Below, in pieces: positions 1 to 10,100 of a stretch of 64,000 bases of DNA. The DNA lies in assembly GCA_018826515.1 (NCBI GenBank), contig JAHKAM010000029.1, positions 50,814 through 114,813 on the forward strand, in the 5' to 3' direction. Position numbers and translations under genes: made by a program. This stretch comes from Alphaproteobacteria bacterium (lineage in GTDB: Bacteria; Pseudomonadota; Alphaproteobacteria; Caulobacterales; Caulobacteraceae). The first letter of the stretch is position 1; each line of letters begins with the position of its first letter. The notes beneath the pieces are model-generated. The model saw only the letters and a list, made by a program, of their open reading frames with translations. It was not told the DNA's origin and ran no database searches.

Positions 1-106
1 GCGGCGGAGCGAGGCTGACGGTTCCTGACTCCGGAGCCGGCTCTCGGGCCGCGGGGGAGGTATCCGGATTGCCCGCGAAGGCGTACCTTGAGGCCAAGGA
101 GCCTCA

Positions 107-898
107 ATGACCGCCAAATCTCTTCTACCCGCCGGCCTGCTGGCCGTCTGCGGCCTCGCCGCGTGTCAGACCGCGCCGGACGCGAACAGCGGCTTTCTGT
201 CCGACTATGACCGGCTGGCCCCCGTTGAAGGGACCGTGCGGGCCTCGATCCGGCAGCACCGCGACGAGACCGCGGCGACGGCGATCGAACAGGTCTGGCT
301 TGAGCCGGCCGTCCTGATCGGTTCGGCGGGCGAGGCGCTGACGGCGGAGGAGCGCGCCATGGTCCTGCGCGAGGTCGACCGGCAGGTCTGCTACGAGATC
401 AGCGAGCGCTTCACCCTCGCCGCCTCCCGTGACGGCGCGCCCCGGGTGCGAACCGCCGTGGTGCGGATCGGGACGACAGCGCCGGCCGGATCGGCTGTGG
501 CGGCTGTCGCCAATGCCTTCATCCCCGGCCCCGGCACCGTTCGGGTGCCCGGCACAACAGGCGGACTGGCGGCCGAGGCGGAGCTGCTGGACGGAGGGGG
601 CAGACAGGCCGCCGCGCTCGCCTGGGCGCGGGACGCCAATGTTGTGGGGACCGATTCGCCGTCGCTGTCGCGCGTCGGCGACGCCCTGCAGATGGCCGAG
701 CCCTTCGCGGACGCCGTGGGCGACGCCTTCGCGCCGGCCGACCGTCCGGTCCGGGCCATAGCGGATCCGGACCCCTGCGGCCGCTACGGACCCCGCACCC
801 AGCCGGGCGGGTTCCTGACGCGGCTGGTGACCGGGCTCTATGTGCCGGAGGTCAACACCGGGGCCCGCGAGGAGCCGGCCGAAACGCCCCGACCCTAG
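107..898 (+). CDS. DUF3313-like lipoprotein
   Basis: A 263-residue protein beginning with a short hydrophobic leader that ends in the lipobox-like LAAC (Cys about residue 20), so it is probably lipidated and envelope-located. The body resembles the DUF3313 lipoproteins: a YDRL segment after the leader, a conserved LxP segment with V/I residues, then an Ala/Gly-rich middle. No catalytic motif is visible. The upstream 106 bases are non-coding and include a GGGGGAGG stretch, but the base run just before the ATG (CCAAGGAGCCTC) is the better ribosome binding site. It converges on the dehydrogenase gene, their stop codons overlapping in the palindrome CTAG. Function unknown. Confidence 0.75.
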   Translation: MTAKSLLPAGLLAVCGLAACQTAPDANSGFLSDYDRLAPVEGTVRASIRQHRDETAATAIEQVWLEPAVLIGSAGEALTAEERAMVLREVDRQVCYEISERFTLAASRDGAPRVRTAVVRIGTTAPAGSAVAAVANAFIPGPGTVRVPGTTGGLAAEAELLDGGGRQAAALAWARDANVVGTDSPSLSRVGDALQMAEPFADAVGDAFAPADRPVRAIADPDPCGRYGPRTQPGGFLTRLVTGLYVPEVNTGAREEPAETPRP

Positions 899-2085
899 AA
901 GGCGCTCTCGCCGGTGATGGCCCGGCCGAGGATCAGGGCGTGGACGTCGTGGGCGCCCTCATAGGTGTTGACCGTCTCGAGGTTCATGGCGTGGCGCATG
1001 ACGTGCATCTCGCCGGTGATGCCGGCCCCGCCGTGCATGTCGCGGGCGACGCGGGCGATATCCAGCGCCTTGCCGCAGTTGTTGCGCTTCATCATCGAGA
1101 TGGCCTCGGGGACCCAGGCCCCCTGGTCCAGCAGCCGGCCGAGCGCCAGGGCGCCCTCGAAGCCGAGGAAGATCTCGGTCTGCATGTCGGCCAGCTTCTT
1201 CTGCACCAGCTGGCGAGACGACAGGGGGCGGCCGAACAGCATCCGCTCGCCGACATAGTCGCGGGTCAGGTGGAAACAGGCCTCGGCGGCGCCCATGGCC
1301 CCCCAGGCGATGCCGTAGCGGGCCTTGTTCAGGCAGGAGAACGGACCGCGCAGACCCTTGACGCCCGGCAGCAGGTTCTCTTCCGGCACGAAGACGTCGT
1401 TCAGGCCAATGTCGCCGGTGATCGAGGCGCGCAACGACAGCTTGTCGCCGATCTTGTCGGTGGTGAAACCGTCCATGCCGCGCTCGACGATGAAGCCGCG
1501 GATAATGTCATCCAGCTTGGCCCAGACGATGGCGAGGTCGCTGATCGGGCTGTTGGTGATCCAGTATTTGGCGCCGTTGAGCCTGTAGCCGCCGTCCACA
1601 GCGACCGCCTTCGTCTTCATCGAGGCGGGGTCGGAGCCGCCGTCGGCCTCGGTCAGACCGAAACAGCCGACCAGTTCGCCGGCCGCCATGCGGGGCAGGA
1701 AGCGCATCTTCTGCTCTTCCGAGCCGAAGGCGTAGATCGGGTACATGGCCAGCGACGACTGGACCGACATGGCCGAGCGGTAGCCGCTGTCGACCGCCTC
1801 GATCTCGCGCGCGATCAGACCATAGGCGACGTGGCTGACCGAGGAGCCGCCGTACTGTTCCGGCAGCATGGCCCCGAGGAAGCCCATTTCGCCCAGTTCG
1901 CTCATGATGGCGCGGTCGAAGGTCTCGTCGCGGAAGGCCTCGACCACCCGCGGCAGCAGCTTCTCGCGGGCGTAGGACCGGGCCGCGTCCTGGATCATCC
2001 GCTCGTCGTCGGTCAGCCGGCCCGACAGGTCCAGCGGGTCGTCCCAGCGGAAGGTCTTGGAGGGAGTGGCGGCGCCGTCGGCCAT
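895..2085 (-). CDS. gcdH: Glutaryl-CoA dehydrogenase (acyl-CoA dehydrogenase family)
   Basis: FAD enzyme oxidising and decarboxylating glutaryl-CoA to crotonyl-CoA in lysine/tryptophan/glutarate breakdown. The order of domains is that of acyl-CoA dehydrogenases: N-terminal helices, a middle beta domain with [13 protein letters not shown] (FAD/substrate-binding), and a C-terminal helical domain. The end [18 protein letters not shown] closely matches glutaryl-CoA dehydrogenase, with the catalytic base Glu near residue 376. The ORF can extend 18 codons further, but the ATG at [10 protein letters not shown] fits the usual 390-400 residue length. It is divergent from a CaiB/BaiF CoA-transferase gene, the usual partner that activates glutarate, which supports the specific assignment. 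Confidence 0.88.
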   Translation of the reverse strand: MADGAATPSKTFRWDDPLDLSGRLTDDERMIQDAARSYAREKLLPRVVEAFRDETFDRAIMSELGEMGFLGAMLPEQYGGSSVSHVAYGLIAREIEAVDSGYRSAMSVQSSLAMYPIYAFGSEEQKMRFLPRMAAGELVGCFGLTEADGGSDPASMKTKAVAVDGGYRLNGAKYWITNSPISDLAIVWAKLDDIIRGFIVERGMDGFTTDKIGDKLSLRASITGDIGLNDVFVPEENLLPGVKGLRGPFSCLNKARYGIAWGAMGAAEACFHLTRDYVGERMLFGRPLSSRQLVQKKLADMQTEIFLGFEGALALGRLLDQGAWVPEAISMMKRNNCGKALDIARVARDMHGGAGITGEMHVMRHAMNLETVNTYEGAHDVHALILGRAITGESAF

Positions 2086-2182
2086 GGGCGAGGGTCTTTC
2101 TGAGCGTGGCGAAGGGGCGCGGTTTAGGCCAAAATGCACCGGTCGGGTAGAGGGACGGCCCGACGCAGGCTAGACTGTACGC

Positions 2183-2449
2183 ATGAGCCGCACCTTCCAC
2201 CGCCTGTTCGTCGAACACCCGCGCGAGGTCGACGAAAGCTATCTTCACCATATGGCCGCCTCGTCGCGGTTCGGATTCCGCCTGCTGAAACTGGCCAGCT
2301 GCGCCTTCCTGCACGCCCTGGTGCCGGGACTGCACAAGGCGACGGTGTCCAAGGCCGTCTGCGGCATGGCCGAGGAGATGGACGGCCGGGCGCGCGAGGC
2401 GCGGGAGTGCCGGATGCGGGACGCGGGGGTCTGGGACCCCGGCCTGTGA
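2183..2449 (+). CDS. DUF6356 family small protein
   Basis: An 88-residue protein with the DUF6356 pattern: FVEHPxxVDESYxxH at the start, then a moderately hydrophobic segment (FRLLKLASCAFLHALVPGL) that may be one membrane helix, and a charged tail. Its role is not known. The stop TGA overlaps the GTG start of the next CoA-transferase gene (GTGA), so the two are translationally coupled and probably co-transcribed. The gene lies between glutarate-catabolism genes, but nothing in the sequence ties it to that pathway. Confidence 0.8.
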   Translation: MSRTFHRLFVEHPREVDESYLHHMAASSRFGFRLLKLASCAFLHALVPGLHKATVSKAVCGMAEEMDGRAREARECRMRDAGVWDPGL

Positions 2450-3642
2450 CAGCGGCTCCCAAGGGCCCCCTCTCCGGCGTTCGCGTCCTCGACCTCAGCC
2501 GCGTTCTGGCCGGGCCGTGGGCGACGCAGATGCTGGCCGATCTCGGGGCCGAGGTGATCAAGATCGAGCGCCCCGGCGTCGGCGACGACACCCGCGCCTG
2601 GGGCCCGCCGTTCACGACGAAGGCCGACGGTTCGAAGGGCGATGCGGCCTATTTCCTGTGCGCCAACCGCGGCAAGAAGTCGGTGGAACTGGATCTGGCC
2701 ACGCCCGAAGGCGCCCGGATCATCCGTGAACTGAGCATGACCTGCGATGTCTTGGTCGAGAATTTCAAGACCGGCGGTCTGGGCAAATACGGGCTCGACT
2801 TCGCGGCCCTGTCGGCGATCAATCCCCGGCTGGTCTATTGCTCGATCACCGGCTTCGGCCAGGACGGGCCCGACGCCCACCGGGCCGGCTATGACTATAT
2901 GATCCAGGCCATGGGCGGGCTGATGTCGATCACCGGCCAGCCCGACGGCGCGCCGGGGGCCGAGCCGATGAAGGTCGGGGTCGCCGTGGTCGACCTGTTC
3001 ACCGGCCTGTACGCCTCCAACGCCATCATGGCCGCCCTGCTGCACGCGCGGGCGACGGGTCAGGGCCAGCATATCGACATCGCCCTGTTCGACGTCCAGG
3101 CGGCCATGCTGGCCAATCAGGCGACCAACTGGTTCGTCTCCGGCAGGGCCCCGACGCGGATGGGCAACGCCCACCCCAACCTCGCCCCCTACCAACCCTT
3201 TCCGTGCACGGATGGAATGGTGGTGATCGCGGTCGGCAATGACGGCCAGTTCCGCGCGCTGGCCGGAGCCCTTGGGGCCCCGGGCCTCGGCGCCGATCCC
3301 CGCTTCCTGACCAACGCCCTGCGTATCGAACATCGGGCGGTGATGACGGCGGAACTGTCGGCCCTGACGGCGGGTCTGACCATGCACGGGCTGATGGCGG
3401 CGCTGGAGGCCGCGGGCGTGCCCTGCGGGCCGGTCAATACGGTCGACCAGGTCTTCGACGAGCCGCAGGCGAAACACCGGGGGCTTGAGGTGACGCAGGC
3501 GCGCGCCGACCTGTCCGCGCCGGTGCGGACCGTCGCCTCGCCGATCCGGATGTCTGTGACGCCGGTGGCCTATGACCGGGCGCCGCCCGCGCTGGGTCAG
3601 GATACGGATGATGTGCTGGGGTCGCTACAGACCAGACGCTAG
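2446..3642 (+). CDS. CaiB/BaiF family CoA-transferase, probably glutarate CoA-transferase
   Basis: A 398-residue class III CoA-transferase, moving CoA from a donor such as succinyl-CoA to a carboxylic acid. Recognisable features are the N-terminal LSGVRVLDLSRVLAGPW, the LGAEVIKIERPG segment, the GFGQDGP loop, and VAVVDLFTGLYA with the catalytic Asp near residue 180. The start is a GTG overlapping the preceding stop; the longer ORF of the track runs upstream through the DUF6356 gene in another frame and is not real there. Adjacency to glutaryl-CoA dehydrogenase suggests it forms glutaryl-CoA (the SUGCT-type reaction). This specificity is inferred; a formyl- or other acyl-CoA transferase is the alternative. 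Confidence 0.85.
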   Translation: MTAAPKGPLSGVRVLDLSRVLAGPWATQMLADLGAEVIKIERPGVGDDTRAWGPPFTTKADGSKGDAAYFLCANRGKKSVELDLATPEGARIIRELSMTCDVLVENFKTGGLGKYGLDFAALSAINPRLVYCSITGFGQDGPDAHRAGYDYMIQAMGGLMSITGQPDGAPGAEPMKVGVAVVDLFTGLYASNAIMAALLHARATGQGQHIDIALFDVQAAMLANQATNWFVSGRAPTRMGNAHPNLAPYQPFPCTDGMVVIAVGNDGQFRALAGALGAPGLGADPRFLTNALRIEHRAVMTAELSALTAGLTMHGLMAALEAAGVPCGPVNTVDQVFDEPQAKHRGLEVTQARADLSAPVRTVASPIRMSVTPVAYDRAPPALGQDTDDVLGSLQTRR

Positions 3643-3707
3643 CCAGGACGGATCCGGGCGGTGCGTGACCCGCGCCGGCCACATCGCACGCCGATCGCGG
3701 ATTGCCG

Positions 3708-4574
3708 TCAGTGCGACAGAAAGACGGGCCCGCGCGGCTGGTTCAGGATCGACCGGGTGGCGCCGCCGAGCAGGAATTCCCGGGCCCTCGAATGCCCGAA
3801 GCCGCCCATCACCAGCAGATCGGCGTTCGCGGCGGCATAGGTCTCCAGCACGGTCCCGACAGGCCGACCCCCAACCCGCTCTTCGTCAATCCCGGCCTTG
3901 ACCCCGTGCCGGGTCAGATGGCGGACAACGTCCCCGCCCAGCCCCGCTGTCGCCGAGGCCTTCTCGTCCAGCACGGTCAGGATACGAACTTCCGTGGCCT
4001 GTTTGAGCAACGGCAGGGCGTCGGCAAGGGCGCGGGACGCGGCGCGGCTGCCATCCCAGGCCACGACGACGCGTTCGAAGGCCGCGGCGTCTCCGACCTC
4101 GCCGTCCTCCGGGAAGACCAGCACCGGCCGGCCCGATCCGAAAAGCACCGCCTCGGCCACCGACCGGTCGATCTCGACCCGCGGCCCAACCGAAATCAGG
4201 CAAATGTCACGGGTGCGCGCCGCGTTGGCCAGGACGTCGCCCTCGAAATAGAAGTCGGTCGGCTGGACCACAAACCCGCTGTTCAACGCCCGCTCGCCGG
4301 CGATCTCCTGCCACAGAAGTCCGGCGGTCAGGGCGCGCTGAACATTGGCCGCGTTCTCCTCGCGGACGAGATCGTCGATCCCGGCCAGCAGGTTGGCGAG
4401 CCGGTTTCGCGCAGGTTTGATGCGGACCTCCAGCGCCATGGCGGTGACTTCGCCGTCCGCGGCGGCGCCGAGCCGGGCCGCGATCGACGCGGCGGTGCGC
4501 ATGGCGGCCTCGGGCAGGGCGTCGGGATAGGTGAACAGCGGCAGCAGGATGTCGCGATAGGTCATGGCGCTCAT
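3708..4574 (-). CDS. Universal stress protein, tandem UspA domains
   Basis: A 288-residue protein of two UspA domains. The N-terminal one (MTYRDILLPL onwards) lacks a clear nucleotide-binding motif. The C-terminal one (ERVVVAWDGSRAASRAL onwards) ends with GGFGHSRAREFLLGGATRS, matching the ATP-binding G-2x-G-9x-G(S/T) motif. Such proteins act in the cytoplasm in stress and energy-limitation survival. The start chosen (MSAMTYRD) follows AAAGGACG; the longer ORF has no ribosome binding site. It lies 3' of the suc gene run on the same strand, separated from the DUF2007 gene by about 140 bases, and converges on the CoA-transferase gene. Confidence 0.85.
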   Translation of the reverse strand: MSAMTYRDILLPLFTYPDALPEAAMRTAASIAARLGAAADGEVTAMALEVRIKPARNRLANLLAGIDDLVREENAANVQRALTAGLLWQEIAGERALNSGFVVQPTDFYFEGDVLANAARTRDICLISVGPRVEIDRSVAEAVLFGSGRPVLVFPEDGEVGDAAAFERVVVAWDGSRAASRALADALPLLKQATEVRILTVLDEKASATAGLGGDVVRHLTRHGVKAGIDEERVGGRPVGTVLETYAAANADLLVMGGFGHSRAREFLLGGATRSILNQPRGPVFLSH

Positions 4575-4715
4575 CGTCCTTTCGGGTGCGGGCGGCGGCA
4601 TCCGCGCCAGCCCGGCCATGAGACGATGGCGTCGCCCCAGCGACAACTCCGTATCTCTACGCAACGCCACCCCGGCGGGCGGCGCGGATGGGAGGAGGAT
4701 ATCTGACCCCGCGGG

Positions 4716-5129
4716 TCACCCGCCGCCCAGGGCCATGATCACGCAGCCCGCAAGCGGGAAGATCACAAAGAAGACGATCACGACCGCGACCCCGGCCTTC
4801 TTTGCGGATCCGAGCACGCCCTGGATTTCCTGCTCATCCAGCTCGCCGATCTTGCCCGGCGTATGGTCGGTCATCCACTCGTCGTTCTCCTCCGCGTCGA
4901 GACCGCCGAATTCGCCCTTCCGGGCGCGGGCGACCAGCTCCCGGGCCTGAACGATCTGATGGTCCGGCGCACTGACGCGGACCCCGCCAAGGGCGAACTG
5001 AAGATGGGACGCGTTGTTGGCCATCTCGCGGTCAGTCACCCGCGCATCGACCCCGTGCTGTCTCAGCAGGGCGGCCGCCAGCTCGGCTTCCGGCAGCGTC
5101 GGGAATCGGGCGACTTCCAGACGATCCAT
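4716..5129 (-). CDS. DUF2007 domain protein with C-terminal membrane helix
   Basis: A 137-residue protein. Residues 1-70 match the DUF2007 (putative signal-transducing) domain: VARFPTLPEAELAAALLRQHGVDARV, then a GGVRVSAPDHQIVQARELV stretch. An acidic linker follows, then one hydrophobic segment near residues 112-133 (VAVVIVFFVIFPLAGCVIM), predicting a tail-anchored inner-membrane protein. It lies just downstream of the VOC gene on the same strand, 50 bases away. The function is unknown; DUF2007 domains are related to PII-like folds, but no ligand residues can be named here. Confidence 0.75.
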   Translation of the reverse strand: MDRLEVARFPTLPEAELAAALLRQHGVDARVTDREMANNASHLQFALGGVRVSAPDHQIVQARELVARARKGEFGGLDAEENDEWMTDHTPGKIGELDEQEIQGVLGSAKKAGVAVVIVFFVIFPLAGCVIMALGGG

Positions 5130-5179
5130 GGCGCCGTTCCCTACAGTTGATCAGCTACCCGGGCCACCCTGGCCGCTCG

Positions 5180-5572
5180 TCAGCTCGCCGGCCGCTGCAG
5201 CAGCGATGGATCGGCATAGGCCTTGATCTCCACCAGATAACCGTCGGGATCGGCGAGCATCATCTTCGCCTGTCCCTTCGCATCATCGATGGTCGGCCGT
5301 AGCCGAAACTCGCAACCCGTCGAGACAAGCCGATCCGCGAGCCCCGCCCAAACGTCCCAGTCCAGGGTGGCGCCGGAATGCTGGGCTTCGCGGAACGGCG
5401 ACGGCACGACGGCGGCCGGTCGCTGGTAGACGGTGACCTGCGCGCCGAACAGCCAAAGGTCGACCCAATGGTCGGTCACCCGGCCGGCGCGCGCGCCGAG
5501 CATGTCTTCGTAGAACCGCCGCGTCCGCGTCAGGTCGGAGACGGAGAGCGACAGGTGGAAGACGGGATCCAC
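5180..5572 (-). CDS. VOC (glyoxalase/bleomycin-resistance fold) protein
   Basis: A 130-residue single vicinal-oxygen-chelate domain: FHLSLSVSDLTRTRRFYEDMLG at the start is the typical first beta-alpha-beta, and KMMLADPDGYLVEIK at the end carries the usual metal-ligand Glu position. Substrate unknown; lactoylglutathione lyase-like or a dioxygenase-like role are both possible. It begins with GTG, 5 bases after the sucB stop, and its ribosome binding site (TAGGACC) overlaps that stop codon, so translation is coupled to sucB. It is thus the tail of the suc transcript. Confidence 0.8.
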   Translation of the reverse strand: MDPVFHLSLSVSDLTRTRRFYEDMLGARAGRVTDHWVDLWLFGAQVTVYQRPAAVVPSPFREAQHSGATLDWDVWAGLADRLVSTGCEFRLRPTIDDAKGQAKMMLADPDGYLVEIKAYADPSLLQRPAS

Positions 5573-5576
5573 GGTC

Positions 5577-7121
5577 CTACAGGTCCAGCAGCGCCCGCGC
5601 CGGGTCTTCCAGCAGCTCCTTGACCCGCACGAGGAAGGTCACCGCCTCCTTGCCGTCGACGATGCGGTGGTCGTAGCTGAGGGCCAGATACATCATCGGC
5701 CGGATCACCACCTGGCCGTCCACCGCCATGGGGCGCTGGACGATGTTGTGCATGCCGAGGATGCCCGACTGCGGCGCGTTCAGGATCGGCGTCGACATCA
5801 GCGAGCCGTAGGTGCCGCCGTTGGTGATGGTGAAGGTGCCGCCCTGCAGCTGGTCCAGGGTCAGGTCGCCGTCGCGGGCGGCCTTGCCGAGCGCCGCGAT
5901 GCCCTTTTCGATGCCCGCCAGCGACAGCTGGTCGGCGTCGCGCAGGACCGGAACGACGAGGCCCTTCTCGGTGCCGACGGCCACGCCGATGTCATAGTGG
6001 TTCTTGTAGATGATGTCCGTGCCGTCGATCTCGGCGTTGACCGCCGGAATTTCCTTCAGGGCCGCGACGATGGCCTTGGTGAAGAAGGACATGAAGCCCA
6101 GCTTCACGCCGTGGCGCTTCTCGAAGACGTCCTTGTACTGGCTGCGCAGGGCCATGACGTTGGTCATGTCCACCTCGTTGAAGGTGGTCAGCTGGGCGGC
6201 GGTGTTCTGCGATTCCTTGAGGCGGCGGGCGATGGTCTGGCGCAGCCGGGTCATCTTGACCCGTTCCTCGCGCGGCTGGTCGGCGCGGGGTGCGGCCGGA
6301 GCCGCGGCCTTCGGAGCCGGCGTCGCGGCGGGGGCGGCGCCGATGGCGGCGACGGCGTCGGCCTTGGTGATGTTGCCCTTGGGCCCCGTGGCGGCGAGGG
6401 CCTTGGGATCGAGGTTGTTCTCGGCCACCACGCGCTGGACGGCGGGCGACAGGTGCGGGGCGTCGGAGCCGGAGCTGGCCGGGGCGGCGGGTGCCGCGGT
6501 CCTGGCCGGAGCGGGGGCGGCGCCTTCGCCCGAGGCGGCGATGCTGCCGATCTGCTGGCCCGGGGTGACGGTCGAACCGGTCTCGGCGTCGATGGTCAGG
6601 ACGCCGGCGGCGGGGGCGGAAACCTCGACGGCGACCTTGTCGGTCTCGATCTCGACCAGCATCTCATCCTTGGCGACCGTGTCGCCGGCCTTCTTCAGCC
6701 AGGTCCCCATCGTGCCCTCGGCGACGCTCTCGCCCATGGTCGGAGTCATGATGGCGACGGAGCCGCCCGAGGGAGCGGCGGGAGCGGGCGTGGCCGCGGG
6801 GGCGGACGCGGCGGCCGGAGCCGGAGCGGCTTCAGCCTTCGGCGCGGCAGCGACCTTGGGGGCCTCGGCGGACGGCGCGGCGGATGCGCCTTCGGTGACC
6901 ACGCCGAGGACGGCGCCGGGGGTCACGGTCTCGCCGTCCGGGGTCTTGATCTCGGACAGGACGCCGTCGGCGGGCGACACGACTTCCAGCGACACCTTGT
7001 CGGTCTCCAGCTCGACCAGAACCTCGTCCTTCTTCACGGCGTCGCCGGCCTTCTTCGTCCACTTGCCGATGGTGGCTTCGGTGACGGATTCGCCGAGGGC
7101 GGGGGTCAGGATGTCGGCCAT
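5577..7121 (-). CDS. sucB: 2-oxoglutarate dehydrogenase E2 (dihydrolipoyl succinyltransferase), two lipoyl domains
   Basis: E2 core of the 2-oxoglutarate dehydrogenase complex, transferring the succinyl group from E1 to CoA. Two lipoyl domains are visible: residues about 1-77 and 122-198, each with the lipoylated lysine in the ETDK motif ([13 protein letters not shown] and [13 protein letters not shown]). Ala/Pro-rich linkers follow, then a peripheral subunit-binding domain ([32 protein letters not shown], about 220-260) and the catalytic domain ending with [14 protein letters not shown], containing the catalytic His and Asp. Most SucB proteins carry one lipoyl domain; two is the less usual form. 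It lies 32 bases downstream of sucA. No E3 (lpd) gene is in the window. Confidence 0.95.
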   Translation of the reverse strand: MADILTPALGESVTEATIGKWTKKAGDAVKKDEVLVELETDKVSLEVVSPADGVLSEIKTPDGETVTPGAVLGVVTEGASAAPSAEAPKVAAAPKAEAAPAPAAASAPAATPAPAAPSGGSVAIMTPTMGESVAEGTMGTWLKKAGDTVAKDEMLVEIETDKVAVEVSAPAAGVLTIDAETGSTVTPGQQIGSIAASGEGAAPAPARTAAPAAPASSGSDAPHLSPAVQRVVAENNLDPKALAATGPKGNITKADAVAAIGAAPAATPAPKAAAPAAPRADQPREERVKMTRLRQTIARRLKESQNTAAQLTTFNEVDMTNVMALRSQYKDVFEKRHGVKLGFMSFFTKAIVAALKEIPAVNAEIDGTDIIYKNHYDIGVAVGTEKGLVVPVLRDADQLSLAGIEKGIAALGKAARDGDLTLDQLQGGTFTITNGGTYGSLMSTPILNAPQSGILGMHNIVQRPMAVDGQVVIRPMMYLALSYDHRIVDGKEAVTFLVRVKELLEDPARALLDL

Positions 7122-7153
7122 GGTCGGGTCCAGGTCTCGTTCAGGTCAGAGGG

Positions 7154-10100
7154 TCAGGCGAAGGCGTCGGTCAGGAAGGCGTCGAGTTCTTTCAGGTGCC
7201 GGCTCATCAGGCCCGCGGCGGTCGAGGCCGAGGCCGGACGCCCGACGTAGCGGGCCCGCTTCGACTTCACCGAAAGCTTCTCCAGCGTCAGTTCGATCCA
7301 GGGATCGACGAAGGTCCAGCCGCCCATGTTCTTGGGCTCTTCCTGGCACCAGACCAGTTCGGCGTTGGGGAAGCGGGCCAGTTCGGTCATCAGCGACTTC
7401 ATCGGCCACGGATAGAATTGCTCCATCCGCATCAGATAGACGTCGTCGGTCTGGTCGCGTTCGCGGCGCTCCAGCAGATCGTAATAGACCTTGCCCGAAC
7501 ACAGGACGACGCGGCGGATGTCCGTGTCGGCCTTGAGCGTCACGCCCGCGACCTCGGGCCGGGTCTGGGCGTCGTCGTGCAGGATGCGGTGGAAGGAGCT
7601 GCCCTCGGCCATGTCGGCGAGGGTCGAGACCGCCTTCTTGTGCCGCAGCAGGCTCTTGGGCGTCATGATGATCAGCGGCTTGCGGAACGGCCGGTGCATC
7701 TGGCGGCGCAGGATGTGGAAATAGTTGGCCGGGGTGGTGCAGTTGGCGACCTGGATATTGTCCTCGGCGCACTGCTGCAGGAACCGCTCCAGACGGGCCG
7801 AGGAGTGCTCCGGCCCCTGCCCTTCGTAGCCGTGCGGCAGCAGCATGGTCAGGCCGCACATGCGCAGCCATTTACGCTCGCCCGAGGTGATGAACTGATC
7901 GATCACCACCTGCGCCCCGTTCACGAAGTCGCCGAACTGGGCCTCCCACATCACCAGGGTGTTGGGGTCGGTCAGAGCGTAGCCGTATTCGAAGCCCAGC
8001 ACCGCCTCTTCCGACAGGGCCGAGTCGATCACCTCATACTCGGCCTGCCCCTCGCGCAGATTGTTGAGCGGGACGTAGCGTTCCTCGGTGGTCTGGTCGA
8101 CGATGCCGGAATGGCGCTGGCTGAAGGTGCCGCGCACCGAATCCTGGCCCGACAGGCGGACCGGGAAGCCCTCGTCCAGCAGCGAGGCGAAGGCCAGGCT
8201 CTCGGCCGTGGCCCAGTCGATGTTCTGGCCCGAGGTGATCATCTCGCGCCGGCCGTCCATGACGCGCTTCAGCGTCTTGTGCATGTCGACGTCGTTCGGG
8301 ATGGTCGTCAGCCGGTGGCCGAGATCGGCCAGCTTCGCCGCCGGAACCGAGGTCTCGCCGCGGCGCTCGTCGCCCTCGGGCAGGCCGATGCCCTGCCACT
8401 GGCCGTCCATCCAGTCGGCCTTGTGCGCCTCGAAGGTCTTGCCGGCGTCGAACTCGGCGTCGAGGAAGGCCTCGAACCGCTCGACCTCGGCGTCGACCGC
8501 GGCCTGGTCGATCACGCCCTCGGCGATCAGCCGTTCGGCGTAGATCTCGCGCGTCGATTTCAGGGCGCGGATCTTCGAATACATCAGCGGCTGGGTGAAG
8601 GTCGGATCGTCGCCCTCGTTGTGGCCGAAGCGGCGGTAGCAGAACATGTCCACCACCACGTCCTTGTGGAATTTCTGGCGGAACTCGGTCGCCACCTTGG
8701 CGGCGAAGACCACCGCCTCCGGATCGTCGCCGTTGACGTGGAAGATCGGCGCCTGGACCATCAGGGCCACGTCCGACGGATAGGGCGAGCTACGGCTGTT
8801 GCGCGGGCTGGTGGTGAAGCCGATCTGGTTGTTGACGACGAAATGCATCGTCCCGCCGGTGCGGTAGCCCTTCAACCCCATCAGGGCGAAGCATTCGGCC
8901 ACCACGCCCTGGCCGGCGAAGGCGGCGTCGCCGTGGATCAGCAGCGGCATGACCTTGGACCGGTCCAGCGCATTCTGCTCGCCCGGATCGCCGGCTTTCG
9001 CCGCATTGGCTTCCCGGATGTCGAACGCCTGTTTCGCGCGCGCCTTGCCCAGCACCACCGGATTGACGATCTCGAGGTGCGAGGGGTTGGCGGTCAGGGA
9101 CAGGTGGACCTTGTTGCCGTCGAACTCGCGGTCCGACGAGGCGCCCATGTGATATTTGACGTCGCCCGACCCCTCGATGTCCGAGGGCACGGTCGAACCG
9201 CCCTGGAATTCGTGGAAGATGGCGCGATAGGGCTTGCCCATCACCGCCGCCAGGGTGTTCAGCCGCCCGCGGTGGGCCATGCCGAAGACCACCTCGTCGA
9301 CGCCCAGGGCGCCGCCGCGCTTGATGATCTGCTCCAGCGCCGGGACCATGGCCTCGCCGCCGTCGAGGCCGAACCGCTTGGTGCCGGGGAACCGCTTGTG
9401 CAGGAAGCGCTCGAAGCCCTCGGCCTCGATCAGCTTGTAGAGGATGGCCAGCTTGCCCTCGCGGGTGAAGCCGTTCTGGGCGAATTTGTCCGAGCCCTCG
9501 AACCGCGCCTGGAGCCAATTCTTCTCGTCCGGCTCGGCGATGTGCATGAACTGGATGCCGAGCGTGCCGCAATAGGTGCGCTTGAGCAGGGCCAGGACCT
9601 CGCGGATGGTGCCGGTCTGGAAGCCCAGAACGCCGTCGAGGAAGATGGGGCGGTCGAGGTCGGCCTCGCTGAAGCCGTAGAATTCGGGGGTCAGTTCCGG
9701 GTTTCTGGTCGGCTGTTCGATGCCCAGCGGATCGAGATTGGCCTGCAGGTGGCCGCGCACGCGGTAGCTGCGGATCAGCATCAGGGCGCGGATCGAATCA
9801 TGGGCGGCGGCGCGAACGGCCTCGGCCAGGACGGCGGCGTCCGGAGCGGCGGCGGCGACCGGCGTCGGCGCGCCCGGCTTTTTCGGATCAGGCCTGGGAG
9901 CCGGCCAACGGCCGTCGAAAACCCCGGTCGCCTCGGTCGGCTCGGTCACGGCGGACCGACCCCACGAGCCGGCGGCGCCCGAGGCCTTCACACTCTCGGC
10001 GTTGTCGCGCAGCTGGTCGAAGAAGGCGCGCCATTCATCGGAAACCGATGCCGGATCAGCGGCCCATTTGCCGTGCAAATCCTCGATGAACGAGGCGTTC

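Noticed and set aside
2134-3642. 502-residue ORF for the CoA-transferase
   Set aside because: Its first part lies across the DUF6356 gene in another frame and has no family similarity; the GTG at 2446 gives a full-length enzyme.
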